Notes: generated by a model not told the origin, from the letters alone. 45,020 nucleotides of DNA from Candidatus Zipacnadia bacterium (GCA_029820295.1 JALGVA010000022.1:1-45020); one strand, 5' to 3'; shown: positions 1-8,664, counted from the stretch's first letter. Numbers and translations are program-made.

Positions 1-43
1 GACCGATGTGGCCCTTGCCCCAGACGCCGCCGCGGGTCATGCC
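1..43 (-). pseudogene. Remnant of a second DUF1961 (YesU-like) gene
   Basis: Read on the minus strand, these bases encode TRGGVWGKGHIG, which matches TRGDVWGEGHIG near the C-terminus of the LamG-DUF1961 protein encoded at 893-2284. At DNA level, bases 1-45 and 955-999 differ at only about five positions up to base 44, and then similarity stops. To the right (44-131) the frame stays open but bears no resemblance to the rest of the DUF1961 domain, so the copy appears truncated at its 5' side. The 3' part, if any, lies outside the window. It could be a decayed tandem paralogue or a recombination scar. Confidence 0.45.
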
Positions 44-131
44 GCAGACGCCTGCGTGCGACCTGCTGCGCGCCCAGGCCGAGTGCGGGCTGCGCTGCGC
101 GGTCGCGCTGTCCCTCGGGGAGTGAGCGCGG

Positions 132-521
132 CTACGGCTCTCCCGCGCCCAGGTACTCCTCGATGGCGGCGATGAACTGCGCGGCGTTCTCGACTACACC
201 CCGGGCCGCAGGCTCGGAGACGCTCAGTCCCGCGCCGTAGTCGGCGGACTGCCGCAGGTCAAAGGCTCGTCGGAGATAGCCGTGGAGTTCGCGGGGCAAC
301 CTCTCGGTCTTCGCGAATTCACGGCCGAACGCCGACACCACGCCCGAATGGCTGCTGAACGACAGGCTGAGGCTCAGGAGGGCCGCTTCTGCGGCATAGA
401 ACATGGCGTAGTAGGCGCGCGACGCCGCGATGTCAAAAGCATCCTCACGCGTCAGCAAGTCGGTGGCCACGCGCACGTTCCTTCGCGCGTCTCGCAGCAA
501 CTGGCGGGCCTCGTCGCTCAT
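132..521 (-). CDS. HEPN-domain protein (UPF0332-type), probable toxin of a NTase/HEPN pair
   Basis: 129 aa, all-helical HEPN domain. The N-terminal stretch SRAYYAMFYAAEA (about residues 34-46) and the later RRAFDLRQSADYG are typical of the UPF0332 branch of HEPN proteins. A possible ribonuclease motif of the R-x4-6-H type is seen as RLPRELH near residue 74. The gene starts inside the stop of the upstream nucleotidyltransferase gene (4-base overlap, 518-521), so the two are translationally coupled. In known MntA/HepT modules the HEPN protein is an RNase toxin that its partner silences by AMP transfer; that role is inferred from family and pairing. Confidence 0.85.
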   Translation of the reverse strand: MSDEARQLLRDARRNVRVATDLLTREDAFDIAASRAYYAMFYAAEAALLSLSLSFSSHSGVVSAFGREFAKTERLPRELHGYLRRAFDLRQSADYGAGLSVSEPAARGVVENAAQFIAAIEEYLGAGEP

Positions 522-835
522 ACGACCGCCACGCCCTCTCTACGCAGGTTGAGCAGCAGGGGGGTGCGTCGCGTGCGCCACTCACGAGCCCGGACCGGGA
601 CAGCCGCGAACACGAGATCGCAGTCAAGTGACAACCGATCGAGGATCGGGGCCATCTCCTGCAGCGCGTCCGATGCGAACTCGAAGTCGTCCAGCACCAC
701 CGCGACGTCCACGTCCGAGTCGGGCTCGGCATCGCCGCGGGCACGCGAGCCGAACAGGTACAGGCCCTTCAGCCGCTCCCCGTACAGCGCCTCCAACTCG
801 CGTTTGAGCTGCTTCAGCGCCTCGTCAAGCTCCAT
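518..835 (-). CDS. MNT-type nucleotidyltransferase, probable antitoxin partner of HEPN protein
   Basis: 105 aa minimal nucleotidyltransferase of the pol-beta superfamily. It carries the signature GSRARGDAEPDSDVDVAVV near residues 29-47, with an intact G-S motif and both Asp residues of the DxD pair. The domain is short, as usual for MNT proteins paired with HEPN partners. It is the first gene of a two-gene operon with the HEPN gene at 132-521. This promoter-proximal NTase order is the opposite of the two cassettes at 37.1-38.5 kb, so it represents an independent module. Predicted activity is adenylylation of the HEPN partner, by analogy to MntA. Confidence 0.85.
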   Translation of the reverse strand: MELDEALKQLKRELEALYGERLKGLYLFGSRARGDAEPDSDVDVAVVLDDFEFASDALQEMAPILDRLSLDCDLVFAAVPVRAREWRTRRTPLLLNLRREGVAVV

Positions 836-866
836 CGCGCCCTCACCACCTTGCCGTAGCCCTTGC

Positions 867-893
867 CGTTGCTGGTAGCTGGTAGCTGGCGAC
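867..893. repeat. Short tandem heptamer repeat (CTGGTAG)
   Basis: The gap between the nucleotidyltransferase gene start and the DUF1961 gene stop contains two perfect copies of CTGGTAG followed by a partial third (CTGGCGA). It resembles the short tandemly repeated heptamers known from intergenic regions of some bacteria such as filamentous cyanobacteria. No promoter was recognised here. Confidence 0.5.
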
Positions 894-2284
894 TACTTCA
901 GCGCCCACACCCGGAAGTTGTCGTACCAGCCGTCGGTGTTGAGCATCTGGCGCAGACCGATGTGGCCCTCGCCCCAGACGTCGCCGCGGGTGACGCCGTC
1001 GTCCACCCAATCGATGGAGATGCGGCCGTTGACCGCGAACTGAATGTGCGCGCCGCGCTTGACCAGCGTGATGCGGCTGGTCGCGCCCGCCTCCAGCGGA
1101 ATCGGATCATACCCCTCGGCGCAGCGCCAGAAGCCATAGTTCTTGCGCAGCGCGCAGTTGGGCTCGCGCGCGCAGGTGTTGCGGAAGTAGCTGATGTGGT
1201 AGCAGTTGATGTCACCCATGGTGTAGCCCGTGAAGGTGCCATCACGCGGCGCCAGCGCCGGGTCGAAGATGCTCTCACCGTCGCGCCCCTGCGCGCAGAA
1301 GAACACGATGCACAGGCCGGCGACCTGGTTGGGCGTGAACTCCCACTCGGCGATGAAGTCGCGCGGGTGCGGGGTCATGTTCCACAGCACGACATGGTTG
1401 GCGCCCTCGGTGCCGGGGTCGGGCTCCTGCAGGCGCAGCCGTCCGCCCTCCTGGGTCAGGATCCCCGGGCCCTCCAGCACCCACCGATCCTGCCACGGCT
1501 CGTCGAAGCTGTCCTCGATGATCAGCTCGCCCTTCAGCGGCTCGATATCCAGCGTGGTGTCGAAGAACACCCGCCCCTCATCGTACATGCACTCGCCGTC
1601 GCGGTAGTCGCCCGCGGCCCTGATCTCCGCCCCGGTCATGGCTCGGTCGTAGACGCGCAGGTCATCCACTGATCCGAAGGTCGAGCCGATGCTGAGCATC
1701 TCGCCCCAGGGCGCGTCGCCCGGCGCCACGATGTTCCACTTGCCCAGCGTGTCGCTCTGCGCGATGCCGAAGAGCCAGAAGCACAGGTCGCTCTCCGCCC
1801 GGTGCCAGGTGACGGCGAGGTGGTACCATTTGCCCGGGATCAGGTGCCCGTAGACCTCGCGCGCGCCGCCGCGATGTCGCTCATCCCACGGGTTCCCGGC
1901 CGCGATCTGGCTTTCGTTGGCGCGCTGGACCACGTCCACGTCCGGGCCGGGAGCGCCGGCGGTGGTCACCGGTGACCACCGGAGCACCTCGCCCTCGACC
2001 TCGGGCCTGGACCGCTCGGGGCGGAACCAGAACATGAGCGTGCCCTCGTCCGGGCTCGCGGCCGCGAGCGGGATCAGGGCCGCAGGGCGACCCTCCTCGG
2101 TCGCGCGGATCGCCTGCCCGTCGCGCCCATCCACGAACTCGCCCGCGACCAGCTCCCCCGCACCGCCGCCCTCAAGCGCGCAGGAGCCATCGAAGGTAGC
2201 GTGCAGGACCAGCGTCGGAGTCTGGGCGTTGGCCGTCATGCAGATCACCACCAGGGCCGTCATGAGTGCGCCGCGCAACCACAT
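893..2284 (-). CDS. Secreted LamG + DUF1961 (YesU-like) protein
   Basis: 463 aa from ATG at 2284, which is preceded by GAGGAGGTG at good spacing; the open frame extends further upstream but the first 100 codons there look non-coding. Residues 1-21 form a signal peptide ending in ANAQ. Residues about 40-235 form a LamG/concanavalin-type jelly roll (GTLMFWFRPE, KWYHLAVTWH, IGSTFGSVDDLRVYDRAM). Residues about 245-463 resemble Bacillus YesU (DUF1961): GLCIVFFCAQGRDGESIFDP, MGDINCYHISYFRN, ALRKNYGF, GHIGLRQM. YesU belongs to a rhamnogalacturonan-utilisation locus and has a lectin-like fold with no proven catalysis. A carbohydrate-binding or degradative role outside the cytoplasm is inferred. Confidence 0.85.
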   Translation of the reverse strand: MWLRGALMTALVVICMTANAQTPTLVLHATFDGSCALEGGGAGELVAGEFVDGRDGQAIRATEEGRPAALIPLAAASPDEGTLMFWFRPERSRPEVEGEVLRWSPVTTAGAPGPDVDVVQRANESQIAAGNPWDERHRGGAREVYGHLIPGKWYHLAVTWHRAESDLCFWLFGIAQSDTLGKWNIVAPGDAPWGEMLSIGSTFGSVDDLRVYDRAMTGAEIRAAGDYRDGECMYDEGRVFFDTTLDIEPLKGELIIEDSFDEPWQDRWVLEGPGILTQEGGRLRLQEPDPGTEGANHVVLWNMTPHPRDFIAEWEFTPNQVAGLCIVFFCAQGRDGESIFDPALAPRDGTFTGYTMGDINCYHISYFRNTCAREPNCALRKNYGFWRCAEGYDPIPLEAGATSRITLVKRGAHIQFAVNGRISIDWVDDGVTRGDVWGEGHIGLRQMLNTDGWYDNFRVWALK

Positions 2285-2423
2285 ACGCCGGGCACCTCCT
2301 CGCCGGACTGTGCTCGCCGCTATCTTCGCGCATGTCCGGTGCGAGGCCTTCTCCGCGGCAGGTGCGTAATGCCTTGCCGTGGAAGCGTAGAAGCAGATGG
2401 CACGCCGGTCACGGAGGCACGCG

Positions 2424-2831
2424 ATGGACGACTTCCTGAAGCAGGCGGGCGAGGCGCTGAGCGGGCTGGCCGGCGAGGCCGGTCGGCAGACTGAGATCCT
2501 GAAGTTGCAGGCGACGCTGGGCTCGCTCGATGACGACCTCGACCGCGTATTCATCGAGGCGGGCAAGCGCGCCCGCGAGCTGCTCACCATGCGCCGGATC
2601 CACGACGAGGAGCTGAAGGTGATCCTCGAACGCGCACGGGTGATCGAGGAGCAGATGATGGAGGTGCGTCAGCAGATCCAGGATCTGCGCTCGCGCAAGC
2701 CGAAGACGGACACCGCCGCCACCGAGCCGCCGCGTCCCACCGACGAGTCCGCGCGCACCTGCCCCGAGTGCGGGACGGCCCTCCCGGCGACCTCGAAGTT
2801 CTGCCCCAACTGCGGCGTGCGGGTGGAGTAA
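2424..2831 (+). CDS. Coiled-coil protein with C-terminal zinc ribbon
   Basis: 135 aa from ATG 2424, chosen because GGAGG lies at 2413-2417; an ATG at 2397 in the same frame has no comparable site. Residues about 15-95 are charged and helical, likely a coiled coil (LGSLDDDLDRVFIEAGKRARE, then VIEEQMMEVRQQIQDLR). A Pro/Thr-rich linker leads to a CPECG...CPNCG zinc ribbon at the C-terminus. This architecture occurs widely in small regulatory or membrane-associated proteins of unknown role. It is divergent from the DUF1961 gene. No function can be assigned. Confidence 0.8.
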   Translation: MDDFLKQAGEALSGLAGEAGRQTEILKLQATLGSLDDDLDRVFIEAGKRARELLTMRRIHDEELKVILERARVIEEQMMEVRQQIQDLRSRKPKTDTAATEPPRPTDESARTCPECGTALPATSKFCPNCGVRVE

Positions 2832-2837
2832 CGGCGG

Positions 2838-2876
2838 GGCATGGGGGATCGGGCGTGGGGCATCGGGAACGGCTGA
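2838..2876. repeat. Degenerate intergenic short tandem repeat (GGGGATCG type)
   Basis: Just after the zinc-ribbon gene stop there is a run of G-rich units of 6-8 bases (GGGGCAT, GGGGGATC, GGGCGT, GGGGCATC, GGGAACGG). Its reverse complement (GTTCCC, GATGCCCC, ACGCCC, GATCCCC) resembles the array at 35531-35592, so the two look like members of one family. Confidence 0.4.
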
Positions 2877-3035
2877 ACGGTCGTGAACCCTGGCGGCCCG
2901 CCGGACCCGTCCCTGCGTGTCGCGCCTTCGCCGCCGAGGATGCGCTACTCCGTGCGGCCGACACGCAGACCGCACGCGGTCTGACTGTCGGCGGATGCCG
3001 TCCCGTGGGGGCGCGGTCGGCCCCGTGGCGCCGCG

Positions 3036-6000
3036 CTACTGGATCGGCCACTCCTCGATACGCGCGTCGATCTCCGCCATGATCTCGATCGTGCGCGCCA
3101 GCGCGACCACGATGCGCTGGTAGTGCGTCAGGTCGTCGGGGGTGAGCTCGCGCCCGCGCCGGTCCTTGAGCCACTTGTCCGGCACCTGGTAGCCGCCCAC
3201 CTGGAACTCCCACACCTCCGGCGGCACCCCGTCGAAGTACTGCGCCGCCGGGGCCCCGGCCTTGCGCTTCGTGCGGTTGATGTAGACGCGCCCGCGCTCT
3301 GCCGGCTCATCCTCCCCCGGAGGGACCTCGCCGGGCGGGACATACTTCGGGTGGCCCTTCTCGACCAGGTTGTCGCCCGCCACCGGATAGCTGGTCATGA
3401 GCGTATCCAGCTCCGGCGACTCCATCAGGTGCAGCGCCACCAGCTCCCCGCCGAGGGCCACGAGGTCGCGGAACAGGTCCGCGTCCGAGGTCAGCGGCAC
3501 GCGCGGGAAGTCGGTCAATTCGAGCGCTTCAGCGTAGCGTGATCTGTAAGTCGGGCTGTGCAAAATGGCATACACGTAGTGGAACACGTCCTCAGGACAG
3601 GGCGGGCTGGGGAGCCGCATCCTCTCCTCAAGTAGACGCAGGAACCTCGGGCTGAGGTTCGGCAGCCGCTCAGACTCAGGGAGCAGGCCGCCCTGCAGGA
3701 CGTCCGTGAACACATAGAGCGGGAACACTTGAGTGTTTCTGTCATGCGAGGTGCTCTTATACTCCGGGATATTTCTCGTCACGAATGCGTTCGAGTAGGG
3801 GCGTCTCGTTCCTCGCCGGGTCGTTAGCAGAGCGAGGTTCTCTCTACCCCTGAGTTGGTCCATTATCCTGCGGCGCAGAATCGTCGCAACGTGACGGGAG
3901 TAGACCGTATACCGGACATCAAATGGCCTGTAGAGGCATGCGGTCACCAACTGCGAGCAATCGACACTTGAGAGGGCTGCCCTTGCCTTTTCGAAATCCC
4001 ACTGCTGAGTGGTGCATAGGCGGTACTTCGCTCGCAGGGCCTCCTCCGTCTGCCCGGGGGCGAGCAGTTCCGCTATGCGCTCACCGAAGTCGTCCTGCGA
4101 GAAGGCTATGGCGAATGCATCCTGCTGTGTGACAAAGCCAGTGCCCCAGAACCTGTGCTGGTCCCCGGCGGGATCCCCGCTGCCGAACACCTCCGGTAGC
4201 GGCATGTAAGCCTCCCACTCGGCTTGCAGTTCCGCGTCGCGCAGCGCCCACGGGCGGCCCGTCAGCCCCGTGTCGATGACGTCCCACGCGGTGTTGCTCA
4301 CTGAGTGTTCCGTCAGGAACCGCTCCTTGCCTTCTCGGCTTCCCCACAGCTCAGCATGGTGGACCGTGCATCCATCCGAATGTCCCTCAGTCCGGACCCA
4401 CACACTGATGCACACGCCCACATCCTTGATGTCGAAGACGCTGTCGTCCGGGCCTCCGTCTGGACTCGACTCGCGGGCCTTCCCGTGCAAGTCGAGCAAG
4501 TAGATCTCGTCCATTGTGCGCGTGAGGTGCGCCCGCATGTCCCTGAACAGCGGGCCCTGGAGGAAAGAGTTGGCCGTGATCATCGCAACGACGCCCACGC
4601 CAGTCTTCTCGACATGCCACTCTGCATACCTAAGGAACTTCGCAAAGTCGTTCGACAGCGCTTGAAGCTGGGTCTCTTCGCGGCGCACCGTGGTCTTCCA
4701 AGCGTCCATCAACCAGTCAATGTGGTCGTTCTGGTTCTGCGAACTGCTCGAATACGGCGGGTTGCCGAGCACGACCATGATGGGCATATCGCGCTTGACC
4801 TCGGCGGCGGCGTTGGCCTCCTCGGCGATGGTCTGCATGAGGCCGAACTGCATCTGCGAGAAGCTCTCGGCCTCCTCGAGGGTGTTGGTGAGGTAAACGC
4901 CGAGGCGCTCGTCGGAGTCGAAGTCGTAGGCCCAGCGTTCGCGCTGCGCCTCGGTCATGTCCTGGGCGGCAAGCTGCATGCCGAGCTTCAGGTGCGCGAC
5001 CGCGTAGGGCGCCATGAGCAGCTCGAAGCCGAACAGGCGCGGCAGGAGCTGCTCGCGCACGAAGCCGGGCCACATGCCGGCGTTGTTGGACTGCACGAAC
5101 TGCCGGCGGATGTGGTCGATGACGTGGTAGAGGAAGGTGCCGGTGCCACAGGCGGGGTCGAGGATGAGCACCCTGGGCGAGGTGCGCTGCTCGCGGGTGC
5201 CGTCGGGCTGCTCGACCTCGTACGTGACGGTGGCGCGGTCGGCGAGGCCGTCGGGGAGGTCGAAGTGCTCGCGCAGGATCCAGTCCACCGAGCGGACGAT
5301 GTAGGAGACCACGGGCTCGGGGGTGTAGTAGACGCCGCGCATCTCGCGCAGCTTCGGGTCATAGGCGGCCAGGAAGGTCTCGTAGAAGTGCACGATGGGG
5401 TCATCGCGGCGGGTCTGCGCGCCGAAGTCGGCGAGGATGGCGCCGATATCGGCGTGGGCGAGCAGGCGGGTGAGGTCATCGACGAAGCCCGCGTAGGGTT
5501 CATCGTCGAGGTCGGGGCCGGTGATGGTGTGGAAGAGCTTGCGCAGGAAGGGGTTGGTCTTCGGGATCTCGGCGGCGGCGCCGATACGCTCGAAGGGCCG
5601 CGGGCCGCGGTGGTTGACGCGGGCGGCGAAGAGGCCGTAGGCAAGGGTCTGGGCGTACATGTCGGCGAACTCGCCGGGCTCGATCTGCGGCAGCAGGGTC
5701 TGGCGGAAGGCCTCGAACAGGCCGTGAAGGGTGTCGGTGTGCTGCTCGCGGTCGAAGGCCTGCACGATGATATCGCGGATCATTCGGGTGAGCCTGGCCA
5801 TGCGCCGGGCCAGCTCGGCGGGGCTGCGGATGGGCTCGGGCGCCGCCGAGAGGAAGGCGGTGAGCAAGTCCTCGACGCGCGTCGCGCCACCGGTCTCGGC
5901 GACGAGCTTGCCCTGCGCGTCCACATGCGCGAGGCGGGCGCGGCCACGCTCCTCGCCCTCGACGTACCAGCGAAACTCCAGATAGTCGGTGAGCACCAGG

Positions 6001-6296
6001 TTGTCGAGGTTGTCACGGTAGCGGGTAAGCTGCTCGGACTGCTCGACCTCATCGAGGTGGGTGCCGATGTCCTTGCATTCGACATAACCGATGGTGACCG
6101 CGCCGGGGCCGGAGCCGTCGGCGACGCTCATGTCGGGCGCGCCGCAGTCGCGGCGGTGCCGGGGCTCGTTGGTGGCAACGGCACCGGGACGCAGCGCCTC
6201 AAGCAGCGCCTTCAGGTGCGGGCGGTAGCTGTGCTCGGTGGCCTGGCTGCGCGCGGTCTCCCTGACGGCGCGCAGGTAGTCGGTGACGGCGGTCAT
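3036..6296 (-). CDS. Single-chain restriction-modification enzyme (type IIG / ISP-like)
   Basis: 1086 aa. Near the N-terminus PD (residues 54-55) and YVECK (71-75) form a PD...ExK nuclease signature. A helical connector is followed by a gamma-type N6-adenine methyltransferase: motif I DPACGTGTF at about residue 379 and motif IV NPPY at about residue 512. The C-terminal third is a putative target-recognition and type ISP-like region ending in GYQVPDKWLKDR. No helicase domain is visible, unlike LlaGI-type ISP enzymes, so type IIG is the closer label. There is no separate S, R or M subunit next to it. The part encoded by about 3540-4740 has visibly lower GC than the rest. Start ATG 6296 is preceded by AGGGGGA. 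Confidence 0.88.
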   Translation of the reverse strand: MTAVTDYLRAVRETARSQATEHSYRPHLKALLEALRPGAVATNEPRHRRDCGAPDMSVADGSGPGAVTIGYVECKDIGTHLDEVEQSEQLTRYRDNLDNLVLTDYLEFRWYVEGEERGRARLAHVDAQGKLVAETGGATRVEDLLTAFLSAAPEPIRSPAELARRMARLTRMIRDIIVQAFDREQHTDTLHGLFEAFRQTLLPQIEPGEFADMYAQTLAYGLFAARVNHRGPRPFERIGAAAEIPKTNPFLRKLFHTITGPDLDDEPYAGFVDDLTRLLAHADIGAILADFGAQTRRDDPIVHFYETFLAAYDPKLREMRGVYYTPEPVVSYIVRSVDWILREHFDLPDGLADRATVTYEVEQPDGTREQRTSPRVLILDPACGTGTFLYHVIDHIRRQFVQSNNAGMWPGFVREQLLPRLFGFELLMAPYAVAHLKLGMQLAAQDMTEAQRERWAYDFDSDERLGVYLTNTLEEAESFSQMQFGLMQTIAEEANAAAEVKRDMPIMVVLGNPPYSSSSQNQNDHIDWLMDAWKTTVRREETQLQALSNDFAKFLRYAEWHVEKTGVGVVAMITANSFLQGPLFRDMRAHLTRTMDEIYLLDLHGKARESSPDGGPDDSVFDIKDVGVCISVWVRTEGHSDGCTVHHAELWGSREGKERFLTEHSVSNTAWDVIDTGLTGRPWALRDAELQAEWEAYMPLPEVFGSGDPAGDQHRFWGTGFVTQQDAFAIAFSQDDFGERIAELLAPGQTEEALRAKYRLCTTQQWDFEKARAALSSVDCSQLVTACLYRPFDVRYTVYSRHVATILRRRIMDQLRGRENLALLTTRRGTRRPYSNAFVTRNIPEYKSTSHDRNTQVFPLYVFTDVLQGGLLPESERLPNLSPRFLRLLEERMRLPSPPCPEDVFHYVYAILHSPTYRSRYAEALELTDFPRVPLTSDADLFRDLVALGGELVALHLMESPELDTLMTSYPVAGDNLVEKGHPKYVPPGEVPPGEDEPAERGRVYINRTKRKAGAPAAQYFDGVPPEVWEFQVGGYQVPDKWLKDRRGRELTPDDLTHYQRIVVALARTIEIMAEIDARIEEWPIQ

Positions 6297-6468
6297 CGGC
6301 GCGTCCCCCTGTGGACGATGTCCGGGCGAGGGCGCCTGGACTCCAGGACGTGGGAGATGGTTCGACGGCGGGGGCGGGCGCGCCTGCGTACATGACAGGC
6401 CCGGCGCACGTGACGCCGGGCCCCGCGTGCTGGCGGTCGTGTCAGATCGCGCCGGGTGCTACGCGGTG

Positions 6469-7080
6469 CTACAGCGTGGGCGCGATGCGGTCGAGCAGCC
6501 GTGACAGGGCCACGGCCATCTCCCAGCGCGGCATGGCCTCCTGCATGTGCACGAAGCCGTCGGGCTGCGTGACCATGATGCCATCGCCGATGGCGATCTC
6601 GGCGGGTGTCAGGTCTTGAGGCAGCACGCCGTAGCCGCGCATGAGCCTGACCGCGAACTGCGCGAACTCGATGCGCTTGATGGGCGCGTCGAGGTCCATC
6701 AGCTCGGGGACGGGCCGGCGGTCGATCATGTAGGTCTTGACCATGCGCTCCCACGCCTCCATCCCCCAGTGGTCGCGCACGCCCCGGCCGTAGGTGACCA
6801 GGAAGGGCTCGTAGTCCCGTGGCAGCTCGAGGCCCTGTATCCGGCAGACGTCGATCAGGCGGCTGAAGGCGCAGAACATCTCCGCGCGTTCCACGTAGTC
6901 ATCGGGCCGGAAGGTGCCGTCCTCGTGGCCCATGATAACGCCGAGGCCGTAGACGCGCTCGAGGTCGTGCATATAGGGCGCCATCGGCGGCACGGTCTGA
7001 GTGATGTAGTCCTGGGCCCATGCGCCGGCGGCCACGCCAAGCATGGCCCCAAGTGCGATCAGGATCGCGAGCTTGCGCAT
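6469..7080 (-). CDS. Secreted S-layer homology (SLH) domain protein
   Basis: 203 aa. Residues 1-22 are a signal peptide (RK, hydrophobic core, cleavage after AWA). Around residues 38-76 an SLH repeat is clear: YGLGVIMGHEDGTFRPDDYVERAEMFCAF matches the DGTFxPxxxxxRAE core; a second weaker copy may occupy about residues 130-200 (MDLDAPIKRIEFAQFAVRLM). SLH domains anchor proteins to cell-wall polymers. GAGGAGGATG precedes the ATG. It is divergent from the pilin operon at 7368 and has its own promoter at 7140-7168. Confidence 0.82.
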   Translation of the reverse strand: MRKLAILIALGAMLGVAAGAWAQDYITQTVPPMAPYMHDLERVYGLGVIMGHEDGTFRPDDYVERAEMFCAFSRLIDVCRIQGLELPRDYEPFLVTYGRGVRDHWGMEAWERMVKTYMIDRRPVPELMDLDAPIKRIEFAQFAVRLMRGYGVLPQDLTPAEIAIGDGIMVTQPDGFVHMQEAMPRWEMAVALSRLLDRIAPTL

Positions 7081-7139
7081 GCCTCATCCTCCTCGCGACG
7101 GTGGGCGCCCAGGCGCGCCCGCTGCACATCGGTTGCTTC

Positions 7140-7168
7140 ATCATGCCATATTGTGCCGGCGGGGTCAA
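7140..7168 (-). promoter_or_regulatory. Sigma70-type promoter for the SLH gene
   Basis: On the minus strand, TTGACC (7163-7168) is followed after 17 bases by CATGAT (7140-7145). It lies about 60 bases upstream of the SLH gene start at 7080. Confidence 0.5.
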
Positions 7169-7367
7169 TGCCCAGCAGGATTCCCTGCTCCACTGTGGGG
7201 CTGCGGCGGCCCCCGACCTGCCCGCGGATTCGCGCGGAAATCGCCCTTACGGAGCCGCAGGGCATTGAGGATAACATGAGAGCGAATTGAGTAAGTCCAG
7301 AGGCTTGAAATGAGGCGTTTGTGTAGAATACAGTCACCGCCGGCTACGAGTGCAGGAGGACAAGACA

Positions 7368-8636
7368 ATGTCCCGGCACGAGTGGCCACTGAGTCGTCCC
7401 TCGAAGTCGCGATGTCTGGGCCGGCGCCGCCGGGCGCGACGGCGGTCAGGCACTGCCTCAATGCTCATCATCGTGGCTCTGCCGACTCTGTTCGGTGTGG
7501 CCGCCCTCGCCATCGACCTCAGCCTGATGGGCTCGGCCGCACAGCGTGTCCACCATGTCACGGATGCCGCGGCGCTTGCGGGCGCCCGTTACCAGTGCGA
7601 GGCACCGGGTGCGACGGCCGCGGTCGATGCGGTGGTCGCCCTCAATAACGCCGGCTCACCGTGGTCGGTGGGCTGCGAGGCCCGGCACTACGGCCCCGGC
7701 GAGGAGATCCCCGGATACGGGACGCTGGGGCCGCACGAGTACGCCACCGCGACCACCGGCAATACCCGGTTCGACTACTGCTTCGCGCGCGCGCTGGGCC
7801 TTCAGCACATCGAGATCACGCGCACGGCGGTGGCGGCCGCTACGGTCCTGCATAACCGCATGGGCAACCGCTTCATCTTCGCCGGAGCGACCTCCCCGTG
7901 GTTCTATGGCGTGGTCATCGAGGGCGCGGGCAATGTCATCGATGGCTCCGTCCACTCCAACACCGGCGTCTACGTCAACGGCGCCGACATGACGGTGAGC
8001 GGCAACATAGCCTACCGCAACCTGTACAGCCGCGACGGCCCCAACTTCACACTGGGGGGCACCGTGGGCGTGGGCGAGGTCGAGCCCTATCCGGTTGACC
8101 TCGTCTGGGAGGACTTCGACACCGGCGCCTGGGACCATGAGGTGTCGGCGGTCAGCCTCGGCACACCAGGTGGGAGCCTCCAGCCCGGTCGCTGGCGCGT
8201 GCATGGCGACATGACCGTCACCGGGAATGGCGCCACCTGCCACGATGCCCTGTTTGTAGTCGATGGTGACGTGTGCGTCAATGCGTCCGATGTGCGCTTC
8301 GACCGCGTGACCTTCGTGGCTCGGGGCAGCATCCTGCTCAACGGCTCGCGTAGCCAGTTCACTCCCTATCAGTTCGACACCATCGCCTTCTCGACCGCCG
8401 ACACCGCCGTCGGCTCCTCGGACTGGGCCATCAAGATGTACGCGGCGAGCTGTCAGGCCGAGGGCATTCTCTACGCCCCCAACGGGCATCTCTACTTCGA
8501 CGGCTCCGACGAGTTCGCGTACCAGGTAGGACTGATCGCCGAGACCATCAGGCTGATCGGTTCCCGGACCGAGCACACCGGTCCGGAGTCAGCGCGCAGC
8601 GGCGAGTACCATACGGACGTTCGCCTGGTCAGGTAG
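7368..8636 (+). CDS. TadG-like protein with N-terminal pilin-type helix and beta-rich passenger
   Basis: 422 aa from ATG 7368, which has AGGAGGA at 7354-7360. After a basic N-terminus, about residues 28-60 form the TadG/TadE-type membrane helix (GTASMLIIVALPTLFGVAAL, then IDLSLMGSAAQRVHHVTDAA). No von Willebrand A domain follows, unlike classical TadG. Instead about residues 160-420 are Gly/Asn/Val-rich with recurrent short strands (GNVIDGSVHSNTGVYVNGAD, GSILLNGSRSQF, GILYAPNGHLYF), suggesting a beta-helix. It is the first gene of a four-gene same-strand set with pilin-like proteins. A role as an exported pilus-associated adhesin is inferred. Confidence 0.75.
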   Translation: MSRHEWPLSRPSKSRCLGRRRRARRRSGTASMLIIVALPTLFGVAALAIDLSLMGSAAQRVHHVTDAAALAGARYQCEAPGATAAVDAVVALNNAGSPWSVGCEARHYGPGEEIPGYGTLGPHEYATATTGNTRFDYCFARALGLQHIEITRTAVAAATVLHNRMGNRFIFAGATSPWFYGVVIEGAGNVIDGSVHSNTGVYVNGADMTVSGNIAYRNLYSRDGPNFTLGGTVGVGEVEPYPVDLVWEDFDTGAWDHEVSAVSLGTPGGSLQPGRWRVHGDMTVTGNGATCHDALFVVDGDVCVNASDVRFDRVTFVARGSILLNGSRSQFTPYQFDTIAFSTADTAVGSSDWAIKMYAASCQAEGILYAPNGHLYFDGSDEFAYQVGLIAETIRLIGSRTEHTGPESARSGEYHTDVRLVR

Positions 8637-8664
8637 CCGGTGCAGCCGTGGGGAGAGATCGATC

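Noticed and set aside
3-125. Plus-strand open frame ending in TGA at 123-125
   Set aside because: Its first third is the antisense of the DUF1961 fragment and the rest has no recognisable features.
4305-6395. Long plus-strand open frame (about 696 codons) opposite the restriction-modification gene
   Set aside because: It is an exact antisense shadow of a well-supported gene; its product is Val/Gly/Leu/Ala-rich without any recognisable motif, as expected from high-GC mirror frames.
7287-7329. Candidate promoter for the TadG-like operon (TTGAGT or TTGAAA with TAGAAT)
   Set aside because: The best -35/-10 pair has a spacer of only 13 bases; no acceptable combination was found.
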